A DNA stretch of 7,989 nucleotides, taken from Tannerella sp. Lineage in GTDB: Bacteria > Bacteroidota > Bacteroidia > Bacteroidales > Tannerellaceae. Positions 1-7,989 of this stretch are shown here, one piece after another. The first letter of the stretch is position 1. Every line of letters begins with the position of its first letter. The notes under the pieces are model-generated. The model ran no database searches. It was not told where the DNA came from and saw only the letters and a program-made list of their open reading frames with translations. The stretch lies in contig JAITHS010000001.1 of NCBI GenBank assembly GCA_031279875.1, forward strand, positions 1 through 7,989. The letters are read 5' to 3'. The translations under genes were made by a program, and so were the position numbers.

Positions 1-1
1 C

Positions 2-187
2 GAACGTCAGATACGTACTTTGTCGTCGCCCGAATACTTTGCCGAAAAAGGTACAAACGGTAATTTCATACTTAAACATTCGGTAGGTCATTTGACGGGC
101 AAATCCGAAGTAGATGTGCCTCTGACATACGCCGATTATTATTATGTTGAGGCATTGCTTCGATATCAAAGTCTGATGTCAAAATAA
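2..187 (+). CDS. Glycoside hydrolase family 88 (unsaturated glucuronyl hydrolase), C-terminal fragment
   Basis: Only the last 61 residues and the TAA stop lie in the window; the 5' part is off the left edge. The visible protein contains SSPEYFAEKG, then NFILKHSVGH, then SEVDVPLTYADYYYVEALLRY. This is the characteristic C-terminal end of family GH88 enzymes. Known members of that family remove the 4,5-unsaturated uronic acid left at the non-reducing end of oligosaccharides by polysaccharide lyases, using a hydration mechanism. The catalytic aspartates lie further upstream and cannot be checked, so substrate (glycosaminoglycan, pectin fragment or other) and secretion are unknown. The gene converges on the minus-strand receptor gene, with only 38 bp between the two stop codons. 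No intrinsic terminator is visible after it. The family call rests on recognising the C-terminal motif; the related GH105 family is the main alternative. Confidence 0.82.
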   Translation, partial: ERQIRTLSSPEYFAEKGTNGNFILKHSVGHLTGKSEVDVPLTYADYYYVEALLRYQSLMSK

Positions 188-195
188 CGGGAGTC

Positions 196-2627
<2,432 letters not shown>

Positions 2628-2631
<4 letters not shown>

Positions 2632-3575
2632 TTAATTGTATATAGCGAACTAATAGATTCGTTATGACATACTCGGCGGATTGATTCTGCAATCATGTCT
2701 GCAACCGACAAAACGGTTACTTTGCTGCAACGCGATTTGTCATAAGGTATCGAATCGGTAAAAATCATCTCTTTGAGAGCTGATTTTTCAACTCTTTCGG
2801 TAGCGGGGTCTGACATTACGGCATGGCTTACCATAGCCCGTACCGAGCGTGCGCCGTTGTTCATCATCAAATCGGCCGCCTTTGTGATAGTCCCCGCCGT
2901 ATCTACGATATCGTCGATAAGCACTATGTCTTTGTCTTCAACCTCGCCGATGATGTGCATGTCGGCAACTTCATTAGCTTTTTGTCGTGTTTTGTGGCAT
3001 ATCACCATCGGCGTTTCCAAATATTTGGAATAGCTGCTGCAGCGTTTGGTGCCGCCAACATCGGGCGTTGCCATGACTAAATTGCTTAACGGCAATGTGT
3101 TTTTGATATAATGAAGAAACACTGATGAGGCATAAAGATGGTCAACCGGAACGTTGAAGAAGCCTTGTATCTGGTCGGCATGCAAGTCCATGGTTATCAC
3201 GCGATTAATGCCGGCAACGCCCAAAATATCGGCAATTAATTTGGCTCCGATAGAGACACGCGGTTTGTCTTTGCGGTCTTGCCTTGCCCAGCCGAAATAC
3301 GGTAAAACGGCGATGATAGAGTTGGCCGACGCACGCTTGGCAGCGTCAATCATCAGCAAGAGTTCCATCAGATTGTCGGACGAGGGCATCGTTGACTGCA
3401 CCAGAAAGACGTCTCTGCCGCGTATCGATTCCTCGTAAGAGACCGAGAACTCGCCGTCGGCAAAATGTTGAATATTCATCTGTCCTAACGGACAACCTAT
3501 TGAAGAGCAGATTTTCTCTGCCAAATAGCGGGTTTTAGTACCCGAAAAAACAAGATAAGGAGTGTTAGCGCTCAT
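2628..3575 (-). CDS. prs: Ribose-phosphate pyrophosphokinase (PRPP synthetase)
   Basis: This cytoplasmic enzyme transfers the diphosphate of ATP to ribose 5-phosphate, giving PRPP for purine, pyrimidine, histidine, tryptophan and NAD synthesis. The 315 residues match the usual family length. Diagnostic stretches are FADGEFSV (38-45), the region YFGWARQDRKDKPRVS (93-108), the active-site/metal stretch MDLHADQIQGFF (129-140), PDVGGTKR (171-178) with the expected Lys/Arg pair, and the PRPP-binding loop DDIVDTAGT (221-229). All key motifs look intact. The N-terminus MSANTPYLVFSGT is typical of Bacteroidales orthologues, which supports this start. The context upstream of the ATG is A-rich with no Shine-Dalgarno sequence. 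A likely promoter lies 24-32 nt upstream of the start codon. The gene is coupled to a receptor gene downstream. purD, a user of PRPP-derived phosphoribosylamine, lies about 1.6 kb upstream on the same strand. Confidence 0.97.
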
Positions 3576-3598
3576 TGAATTTTATGTTTAAAATCACC

Positions 3599-3607
3599 GC
3601 AAAGGTA
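3599..3607 (-). promoter_or_regulatory. Probable prs promoter, Bacteroidota-type -7 element
   Basis: The minus strand reads TACCTTTGC, an exact match to the TAnnTTTG element recognised by the primary sigma factor of Bacteroidota. It is preceded by a run of seven T (3617-3611). It predicts a start site near 3594 and a leader of roughly 20 nt before the prs ATG at 3575. No clear -33 TTTG element is present at the expected spacing: that place is taken by the AT-rich heptamer repeats (reading TCGTAATTC). The promoter may therefore be weak, or depend on the T-tract and AT-rich upstream DNA. It is the only such motif I found in an intergenic position on this strand. Confidence 0.6.
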
Positions 3608-3614
3608 GATAAAA

Positions 3615-3697
3615 AAATTAAGAATTACGAATTACGAATTAAAAATTACGAATTAACGCATACCATATCGTAATTCGTAATTTTTAATTCGTAATTT
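3615..3697. repeat. AT-rich heptamer array arranged as an inverted repeat
   Basis: Two blocks of period-7 repeats face each other. The left block, 3615-3656, holds six units of the form RAATTAM (aaattaa, gaattac, gaattac, gaattaa, aaattac, gaattaa). The right block, 3670-3697, holds four reverse-complement units of the form KTAATTY (gtaattc, gtaattt, ttaattc, gtaattt). A non-repeat spacer of 13 nt lies between them. The right block joins, in unbroken 7-nt phase, the TCAACTC array at 3698-3725. The element fills most of the interval between the yqaA-like gene and prs. Its period of 7 and lack of spacers exclude a CRISPR array. Confidence 0.93.
3630..3696. repeat. Perfect 26-bp inverted repeat with 15-nt loop
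   Basis: The arms at 3630-3655 and 3671-3696 are exact reverse complements, separated by 15 nt (3656-3670). The stem is composed of the AT-rich heptamers, so slipped pairings in steps of 7 nt are also possible. On the minus-strand transcript the hairpin would form after the yqaA-like stop and before prs. It is followed, after about 12 nt, by a run of seven U. It could act as a weak terminator, a processing or stability element, or a cruciform in DNA; none of these is proven. Confidence 0.92.
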
Positions 3698-3725
3698 TCA
3701 ACTCTCAACTCTCAACTCTCAACTC
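3698..3725. repeat. Heptamer tandem array (TCAACTC)4, array 2
   Basis: Four perfect TCAACTC units (GAGTTGA on the minus strand), followed on the plus strand by a degenerate unit ccaatcc (3726-3732). The array contains the TGA stop codon of the yqaA-like gene (3721-3719): the last sense codon (Ser) and the stop both come from the first minus-strand unit. It is identical in unit, copy number and orientation to array 1 at 200-227. It is in phase with the AT-rich heptamer block at 3670-3697, whose units share the pattern NYAAYTY with it. Confidence 0.95.
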
Positions 3726-4165
3726 CCAATCCCCGCCATAACTATTTCCATCAACACCCAATATCTCAACGCTTTGCCCAGAAGCATGTATATGGCTACC
3801 ATCCAGATGTTTGCGCGCATAAAACCTAATCCTACGGCTATGAAATCGCCGACGCCGGGTAAAAAAACAAAAAATCCTATCCATGCGCCTTTGTTTTTTA
3901 TCCAGTTTCGGATACGTTCTAATTTGTTGATATCCATGCGCAAATACTTCGTTATCCATTCCACTTTGCCGAGCATTCCTATCAGGTAACATGTCATTCC
4001 GCCCAGAAAATTGCCGGCCGTAGCAGCGATAATACATTGCCAGTAGGAGCCGCCGCCGAGTATGACGCCGGTGAGGACTACTTCTGAGCTGAACGGCAAT
4101 ATCGTAGCAGCAAGAAATGAGGCGATAAAAACGCCGATATAGCCATATTCGGTCAGAAATTCCAT
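3719..4165 (-). CDS. yqaA: YqaA-family (DedA-like, VTT domain) inner-membrane protein
   Basis: This small multi-pass cytoplasmic-membrane protein has 148 residues, close to the roughly 142 of Escherichia coli YqaA. Family landmarks are ASFLAATILPFSSEVVL (15-31), AGNFLGGMTCYLIG (50-63), PGVGDFIAVGLGFMR (103-117) and GKALRYW (130-136). Hydrophobic segments lie at about 8-38, 43-64, 95-115 and 118-146. YqaA belongs to the wider DedA/VTT superfamily. Some DedA members transport lipid carriers or help maintain membrane potential, but the function of YqaA itself is not established, so no substrate is assigned. The start MEFLTEYGYIG fits the family. It overlaps the end of the upstream membrane-protein gene by 13 nt, which indicates co-transcription. 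The C-terminus appears complete by comparison with the family, although the final Ser codon and the stop lie inside a heptamer array. Confidence 0.88.
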   Translation of the reverse strand: MEFLTEYGYIGVFIASFLAATILPFSSEVVLTGVILGGGSYWQCIIAATAGNFLGGMTCYLIGMLGKVEWITKYLRMDINKLERIRNWIKNKGAWIGFFVFLPGVGDFIAVGLGFMRANIWMVAIYMLLGKALRYWVLMEIVMAGIGS

Positions 4166-5148
4166 AGTCCGTAGAAATAAAACAGTAAACCGAACGTAAT
4201 AAACAAATAATAAGCGATAAAACGCATATAAAACCGCAAACTCTCTATAAAACAGGCAATTAAAATGCTTGACGGGATAAAAAGTGCGGCCGAAAAAGTG
4301 TCGTAATCGTTTTTATACAGTACTATCATCAAACCGATGAAGAACGTCATGTTTGCCATAAAAAACCTCATCTGGCGCACGCGGACGGAGTTGTTGAACG
4401 CATCGGCGCTGATAAACAAAAATGCGATAATTGTCAGCAATATAACTGCCGACAATCCGATGTGATACATCTCGAAAGTATATACTTCAAAGTCGATGAG
4501 AGAGGAAAAAAGCGACGTCGCAATTGAGCAATCGTCAATCATGAGACAAACGGTGAACAGCAGCAAAAAAGTTGAGCCAACGCCCGTCAACGATGCAGCA
4601 AAAGTCTTGATATTGAACATACTAAAACGATACATTCCCATCCACAGCAGCAGTATGAACCACAGCATTCGCGGTACAAAAAGGCTTGCCACCGCAATAT
4701 ACACCCCCGCATTAAACATGCTGCCGGTAGATTCGGGCTTTTGATAAGATTTAAACAGCGAATTGACTGCAAGAACAAGCAGCAAGAGCGCTATCGAAGC
4801 CTCGTTAAACGGATGCATGCCGTAAGCCGCCGCTGCCATGAGCGAAAAAAGCGTAAACGGCAGATTAGTTCGTTCGCCGACAATCATGTCGGTATCGTTA
4901 ATATGCTGAATAACAAAGGCTATTGTAATCGATAATATGACGCCTAATAAGTAAGCGACCGTTGGATTGGCGGGGAAATCTAACATCAAATTCCACAGCG
5001 GATATACGGCTGTGCCTGCGGATGCGGGGAAGCCGACAAGGTAAAAATAACTTGTGAGCCAGCAGGCAAGACAGGCAAAAAAAGTCAATACAATCGTCGG
5101 TTTGCCTGACAACGACTTCCTCTTTTTGTGAACTTCCCTGATGCTCAT
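4153..5148 (-). CDS. Multi-pass membrane protein, DUF6427-like, function unknown
   Basis: This 331-residue integral membrane protein has a basic N-terminus (KKRKSLSGK, 8-16), which suggests a cytoplasmic N-terminal end. About nine or ten hydrophobic segments follow, near 18-40, 63-82, 96-110, 116-132, 147-171, 183-204, 229-249, 262-278, 286-302 and 308-328. No catalytic or transporter signature is recognisable. The pattern around residues 127-180, where a long hydrophobic stretch is followed by RFSMFNIKTFAASL, resembles Bacteroidota proteins placed in DUF6427. I also recall such genes lying near purD in this phylum, but the assignment is from memory and uncertain. It starts 3 nt after the purD stop and overlaps the yqaA-like gene by 13 nt, so it is firmly embedded in the operon. 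No alternative start is attractive: the next Met is at residue 54, after the first membrane segment. O-antigen polymerase-like or other polytopic proteins cannot be excluded. Confidence 0.72.
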   Translation of the reverse strand: MSIREVHKKRKSLSGKPTIVLTFFACLACWLTSYFYLVGFPASAGTAVYPLWNLMLDFPANPTVAYLLGVILSITIAFVIQHINDTDMIVGERTNLPFTLFSLMAAAAYGMHPFNEASIALLLLVLAVNSLFKSYQKPESTGSMFNAGVYIAVASLFVPRMLWFILLLWMGMYRFSMFNIKTFAASLTGVGSTFLLLFTVCLMIDDCSIATSLFSSLIDFEVYTFEMYHIGLSAVILLTIIAFLFISADAFNNSVRVRQMRFFMANMTFFIGLMIVLYKNDYDTFSAALFIPSSILIACFIESLRFYMRFIAYYLFITFGLLFYFYGLWNF

Positions 5149-5151
5149 TTG

Positions 5152-6420
5152 TTATAAATCAAAGCCGATATCGTGTCTGAAATATTTGCCCTCGAAATTG
5201 ATTTTCAAGGCATTAGCGTATGACTTGCGTAAGGCTTCGTCTTTATTTGCTCCGTATGAACTGACGGCTATGACGCGACCTCCGGCTGTTAGCGTTTTGT
5301 CGCCCTGCTCAACGGTTCCGGCATGAAAAACAACGCTGTCAACAACATCACAAAGACCTGTTATTTCCTTACCTTTGCTATAATCGCCCGGATAGCCTCC
5401 GCTTACAAGCATAACAGTTACGGCTGTTTGCGGAGATTCTTTCAACTCGCGGCGGGAAAGGTCGCCGTTGGCAATTCCTTCGAGCAAATCAACGATGTCG
5501 CTCTCAATGCGCAACATAACAACCTCTGTTTCAGGGTCTCCCATACGGCAATTGTATTCTATTACTTTCGGCTCGCCTTCAACATTAATAAGTCCGATGA
5601 ATATAAATCCCTTATAATCAATATTTTCTTCTTTCAATCCGTTAACGGTCGGTTTGATAATTCTTTCTTCTACCTTTTTCATAAAAACATCGTCGGCAAA
5701 CGTAACGGGCGAAACGGCGCCCATACCGCCGGTGTTTGGTCCTGTGTCGCCATGGCCGATGCGTTTGTAGTCTTTGGCTACGGGAAGTATCTTATAATCA
5801 ACGCCATCCGTCATTACAAAAACTGAGCATTCTATGCCTTTCATAAACTCTTCTATGACGACTTTGGCGCTCGCGTCGCCGAACATACCGCCGAGCATAT
5901 TCTTCAACTGCTCTACGGCTTCTTCCAAAGTGTTGATTATCAACACTCCTTTGCCGGCTGCAAGACCGTCGGCTTTGAGTACGTATGGAGGTTGCAAAGT
6001 GTTGAGAAAAGCGATGCCTTTATCTGCTTCGTCGGCTGTAAATGTCTGATAACGAGCCGTTGGGATATTATGCCTTATCATAAACGCTTTCGCAAAATCT
6101 TTGCTGCCTTCCAATCTTGCGCCGGAGCTGCTCGGACCTATCACGGGTATGTTACGAAGCGCCTCATCGTCAGCGAAATAATCCGTAATACCTTTTACGA
6201 GCGGGTCTTCGGGGCCTACTACTACGATATGTATATCATTTTGAAGCACAAAATCTTTAATACCGGCAAAATCGTCTGCTTTGATATTGACGTTATTGCC
6301 ACACTGTTGCGTTCCGGCGTTACCGGGTGCTATAAAGAGCCGCTTGCATTTGGCGCTTTGTGATATTTTCCATGCCAAAGCGTGTTCCCTGCCGCCGCTG
6401 CCTGTTATCAAAATATTCAT
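5152..6420 (-). CDS. purD: Phosphoribosylamine--glycine ligase (GAR synthetase)
   Basis: PurD catalyses the second step of de novo purine synthesis: ATP, 5-phosphoribosylamine and glycine give glycinamide ribonucleotide, ADP and phosphate. It is a cytoplasmic ATP-grasp enzyme. The 422 residues are the normal length for a monofunctional bacterial PurD. The N-terminal domain shows [14 protein letters not shown] (1-14) and [10 protein letters not shown] (69-78). The ATP-grasp region shows [13 protein letters not shown] (95-107), [11 protein letters not shown] (149-159), [11 protein letters not shown] (225-235) and [12 protein letters not shown] (288-299). The last holds the acidic and asparagine residues that bind metal. 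The C-terminal domain includes TAGGRVIAV (378-386). No motif is missing. The ATG overlaps the methyltransferase stop as ATGA, and the next gene starts 3 nt after its stop. I saw no PurR-type box or purine riboswitch, and none is expected inside an operon. PurF, which supplies its substrate, is not in the window. Confidence 0.98.
   Translation of the reverse strand: MNILITGSGGREHALAWKISQSAKCKRLFIAPGNAGTQQCGNNVNIKADDFAGIKDFVLQNDIHIVVVGPEDPLVKGITDYFADDEALRNIPVIGPSSSGARLEGSKDFAKAFMIRHNIPTARYQTFTADEADKGIAFLNTLQPPYVLKADGLAAGKGVLIINTLEEAVEQLKNMLGGMFGDASAKVVIEEFMKGIECSVFVMTDGVDYKILPVAKDYKRIGHGDTGPNTGGMGAVSPVTFADDVFMKKVEERIIKPTVNGLKEENIDYKGFIFIGLINVEGEPKVIEYNCRMGDPETEVVMLRIESDIVDLLEGIANGDLSRRELKESPQTAVTVMLVSGGYPGDYSKGKEITGLCDVVDSVVFHAGTVEQGDKTLTAGGRVIAVSSYGANKDEALRKSYANALKINFEGKYFRHDIGFDL
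6417..6420 (-). other. ATGA stop/start overlap (methyltransferase to purD)
   Basis: The methyltransferase TGA (6419-6417) and the purD ATG (6420-6418) share the tetranucleotide ATGA. This implies co-transcription and probable translational coupling of an rRNA-modification gene with a purine-synthesis gene. Confidence 0.85.
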
Positions 6421-7568
6421 AATTTATCTTTCTTTTTTCCTTCGTAAATGTCATAATGTCGAAATTCGCATTCTATTTCGCCGTTAAGCATCGGGATTCG
6501 TTGCTTGTGGTGCAGACCGAGAGCATTGAAATAATCTTTGCTGTTGCTTAATATCCATGCGTCATAGCCGGTAAAAACGTGTTTGAGGCGCTCGCCGAGT
6601 TGGTTATAAAGTTGTATGGCGTCATCAACCTTAACACGTTCGCCGTAAGGGGGATTGGTAACCATAAATCCGGGACGGGGCGGCTCTTGATAGTCGGCTA
6701 TTGACTTGACTGACAGTTCGATATACTTATTCAGTCCGGCATTAGCGACGTTTTCGCGAGCTGTTTCGATAGCTTTTGGTGAAATATCCGAGCCGTAGCA
6801 TTTGTATTTGAAATCGCATTCTTTGGAATCGTCATTGTAGATGTTTTCAAACAAATCACGGTCAAAATCGTTCCATCGCTCAAAAGCAAACTCTCTGCGG
6901 AATATGCCCGGCGGTATGTTGCGCGCTATCAGAGCCGCTTCGATGAGCAGAGTGCCTGAACCGCACATCGGGTCAATGAAGTGTGAATTGCCTCGCCAGC
7001 CGGTTTTAAGTATCATTCCTGCCGCAAGAACTTCATTAAGAGGCGCTAAACCGGCCGCCGTCCTATATCCGCGACGATGAAGACTTTCGCCCGAACTGTC
7101 GAGCGACACCGTACATACGTCATGCGAGATGTGAACGTTGATGTATAAATCGGGGTTGTTGACATTTACCGACGGGCGTTTGCCGAATTTCTCGCTAAAC
7201 CTGTCTGCTATGGCGTCTTTGGTTCTGAACGCTATGTATTTGGAATGCTTAAAAATGTCGGAATAGACTACCGAGTCAATCACAAACGTCTTATCGACAG
7301 TCAAATACTGCTCCCAGTCGAGCGCTTTTATTCGCCGGTAAATATCATCTTCGTCTTTTACTTTGAAATCTGCTATCGGTTTGAGTATCCGAAGAGCCGT
7401 GCGACACATAAAGTTTGCCTTATACAACAATGCCTTATTGCCGCAGAATGATACTATTCGCGTGCCTTTACGGACATCTGTTGCACCAAGCGTCGTTAGT
7501 TCGTCGGCAAGTGTGTCTTCAAATCCGTACAGGGTTTTGGCGAACATTTCAAAATTGTCCCGTATCAT
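6417..7568 (-). CDS. rlmL: THUMP-domain class I SAM-dependent RNA methyltransferase, RlmL-like
   Basis: This cytoplasmic RNA guanine N2-methyltransferase of the RlmL/YpsC group has 383 residues. The N-terminal part (about 8-160) is the ferredoxin-like plus THUMP module that binds [19 protein letters not shown], then the segment to [35 protein letters not shown] (163-183) links it to the Rossmann methyltransferase. SAM-binding motif I is [14 protein letters not shown] (199-212), the acidic loop is GSDIS (259-263), and the catalytic motif IV is NPPYGER (305-311). The length matches the stand-alone RlmL-type enzymes common in Bacteroidota. The E. coli enzyme is a roughly 700-residue fusion that also carries an RlmK (m7G) domain, absent here; this is a normal family difference, not a truncation. 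The likely product is m2G in 23S rRNA, but the exact site is inferred from homology only. It begins 3 nt after the lipoprotein stop. Confidence 0.9.
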   Translation of the reverse strand: MIRDNFEMFAKTLYGFEDTLADELTTLGATDVRKGTRIVSFCGNKALLYKANFMCRTALRILKPIADFKVKDEDDIYRRIKALDWEQYLTVDKTFVIDSVVYSDIFKHSKYIAFRTKDAIADRFSEKFGKRPSVNVNNPDLYINVHISHDVCTVSLDSSGESLHRRGYRTAAGLAPLNEVLAAGMILKTGWRGNSHFIDPMCGSGTLLIEAALIARNIPPGIFRREFAFERWNDFDRDLFENIYNDDSKECDFKYKCYGSDISPKAIETARENVANAGLNKYIELSVKSIADYQEPPRPGFMVTNPPYGERVKVDDAIQLYNQLGERLKHVFTGYDAWILSNSKDYFNALGLHHKQRIPMLNGEIECEFRHYDIYEGKKKDKL

Positions 7569-7571
7569 TGA

Positions 7572-7989
7572 TTACCAGTTAAATACAACTCTAAAAGTGG
7601 CATCGAGAGGGCGATTGCTTGTCATAAAGTCGCTGTAATTGACGTAAAACATTACCGACCCGACGGTAAAATCGCAGGCGTAAGTTTCCGTCCAGATGTA
7701 CTCGTTACCGTTTTTAATTTGTCCGTAAGGCACAACAAAGGGCAGCAGCGTTTGAACTTCGGTATTTCCGTCCGGATTCTGAAACATGTAACAAAATACA
7801 TTGCCTTTTTCATAGACAAACTTTGTCAGTTCGGGGATTACAACCTCTGCTTGCCAGTAGGAATTGAGGTCGTTCTGGCCGCCGATTAATTGCCACTGGT
7901 TTGATTTAACCTGATAATTTTTGACGAACCAGTTGGCGCCTTCACCGTCAAGCCCGTCTCGACCCGCAGGTCCTTCACATGCGGAGAGC
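7572..7989 (-). CDS. Putative lipoprotein with collagen-like N-terminus (5' end outside window)
   Basis: The reading frame is open from the right edge to a TAA at 7574-7572 and shows the last 138 residues. It starts in the tail of a lipoprotein signal peptide: the visible residues LSAC form a lipobox, with the acylated Cys codon at 7979-7977. The mature protein then has four Gly-X-Y triplets (GPAGRDGLDGEG), followed by ANWFVKNYQVKSNQWQLIGG and a Trp/Tyr/Phe-rich, probably all-beta domain of about 110 residues ending in DATFRVVFNW. Short Gly-X-Y stretches directly after the lipidated Cys are common in uncharacterised Bacteroidota lipoproteins. The function is unknown. The Met at 7787 lies inside this continuous domain and is not the start. 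The stop is 3 nt from the methyltransferase ATG, so the lipoprotein gene is probably in the same operon. Only a few signal-peptide residues appear to be missing beyond the edge. Confidence 0.85.
   Translation of the reverse strand, partial: LSACEGPAGRDGLDGEGANWFVKNYQVKSNQWQLIGGQNDLNSYWQAEVVIPELTKFVYEKGNVFCYMFQNPDGNTEVQTLLPFVVPYGQIKNGNEYIWTETYACDFTVGSVMFYVNYSDFMTSNRPLDATFRVVFNW

Noticed and set aside
3610..3696. Classical Rho-independent terminator after the yqaA-like gene
   Set aside because: The stem is almost entirely A/T and the T-run is about 12 nt away instead of directly following. It is kept as an inverted repeat with a possible, unproven termination role.
3615..3725. CRISPR array
   Set aside because: The repeats are contiguous 7-mers without unique spacers, and no cas gene is nearby.
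3705..4037. A 110-codon minus-strand frame overlapping the yqaA-like gene
   Set aside because: It is an out-of-frame shadow: strongly basic with no hydrophobic pattern, whereas the other frame shows clear YqaA motifs.
5323..5826. A 167-codon plus-strand open frame opposite purD
   Set aside because: It is antisense to the most conserved part of purD, with no homology and no promoter or plausible start context.
6417..7568. Truncated RlmKL missing its RlmK half
   Set aside because: Stand-alone RlmL-type enzymes of about 380 residues are normal in this phylum, and the C-terminus runs cleanly into the purD overlap.
7572..7787. A separate 71-residue protein starting at the Met at 7787
   Set aside because: The frame continues upstream without a stop to the window edge and includes a lipobox and domain sequence, so this Met is internal.

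Overview
The window looks like a stretch of a Bacteroidota chromosome, most likely order Bacteroidales. The clues are the PRPP synthetase sequence, an outer-membrane beta-barrel receptor with a carboxypeptidase-regulatory-like N-terminal domain, a TAnnTTTG-type -7 promoter element, A-rich start-codon contexts without Shine-Dalgarno sequences, and a GH88 glycoside hydrolase. I cannot name the genus. Coding density is very high: no gene-free stretch exceeds about 145 bp, and I saw no rRNA, tRNA, CRISPR, insertion sequence or phage gene.

Layout, left to right. The 3' end of a plus-strand GH88 unsaturated glucuronyl hydrolase gene stops at 187. It converges on a minus-strand gene series that fills the rest of the window. 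Read in its own direction (right to left), the series is: the C-terminal part of a lipoprotein (7989-7572), a THUMP/RlmL-like rRNA methyltransferase (7568-6417), purD (6420-5152), a multi-pass membrane protein resembling DUF6427 (5148-4153), a YqaA/DedA-type membrane protein (4165-3719), prs (3575-2628) and an 801-residue outer-membrane beta-barrel receptor (2631-226). The junctions are very tight: 3 nt, a 4-nt ATGA overlap, 3 nt, a 13-nt overlap, a 143-bp gap, and another ATGA overlap. The first five genes therefore look like one operon. prs and the receptor form a second transcription unit, or a sub-unit with its own promoter at about 3599-3607.

The recognised genes are mostly housekeeping. 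Prs makes PRPP. PurD uses phosphoribosylamine, which is made from PRPP by PurF, so both enzymes serve purine synthesis. The methyltransferase probably modifies 23S rRNA. The membrane proteins, lipoprotein and receptor are envelope components sharing the transcripts. I see no functional link between GH88 and the receptor: they converge, and there is no SusC/SusD pair.

The unusual part is non-coding. Two arrays of the same heptamer (TCAACTC on +, GAGTTGA on the coding strand), each with exactly four perfect units, begin within one unit of a TGA stop codon, after the receptor gene and after the yqaA-like gene. The second array continues in the same 7-nt phase into a different, AT-rich heptamer family (GTAATTC type). 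That family is folded into an inverted repeat with perfect 26-bp arms and a 15-nt loop, immediately upstream of the prs -7 element. I see no convincing new enzyme system. The heptamer arrays and their placement are the best leads.
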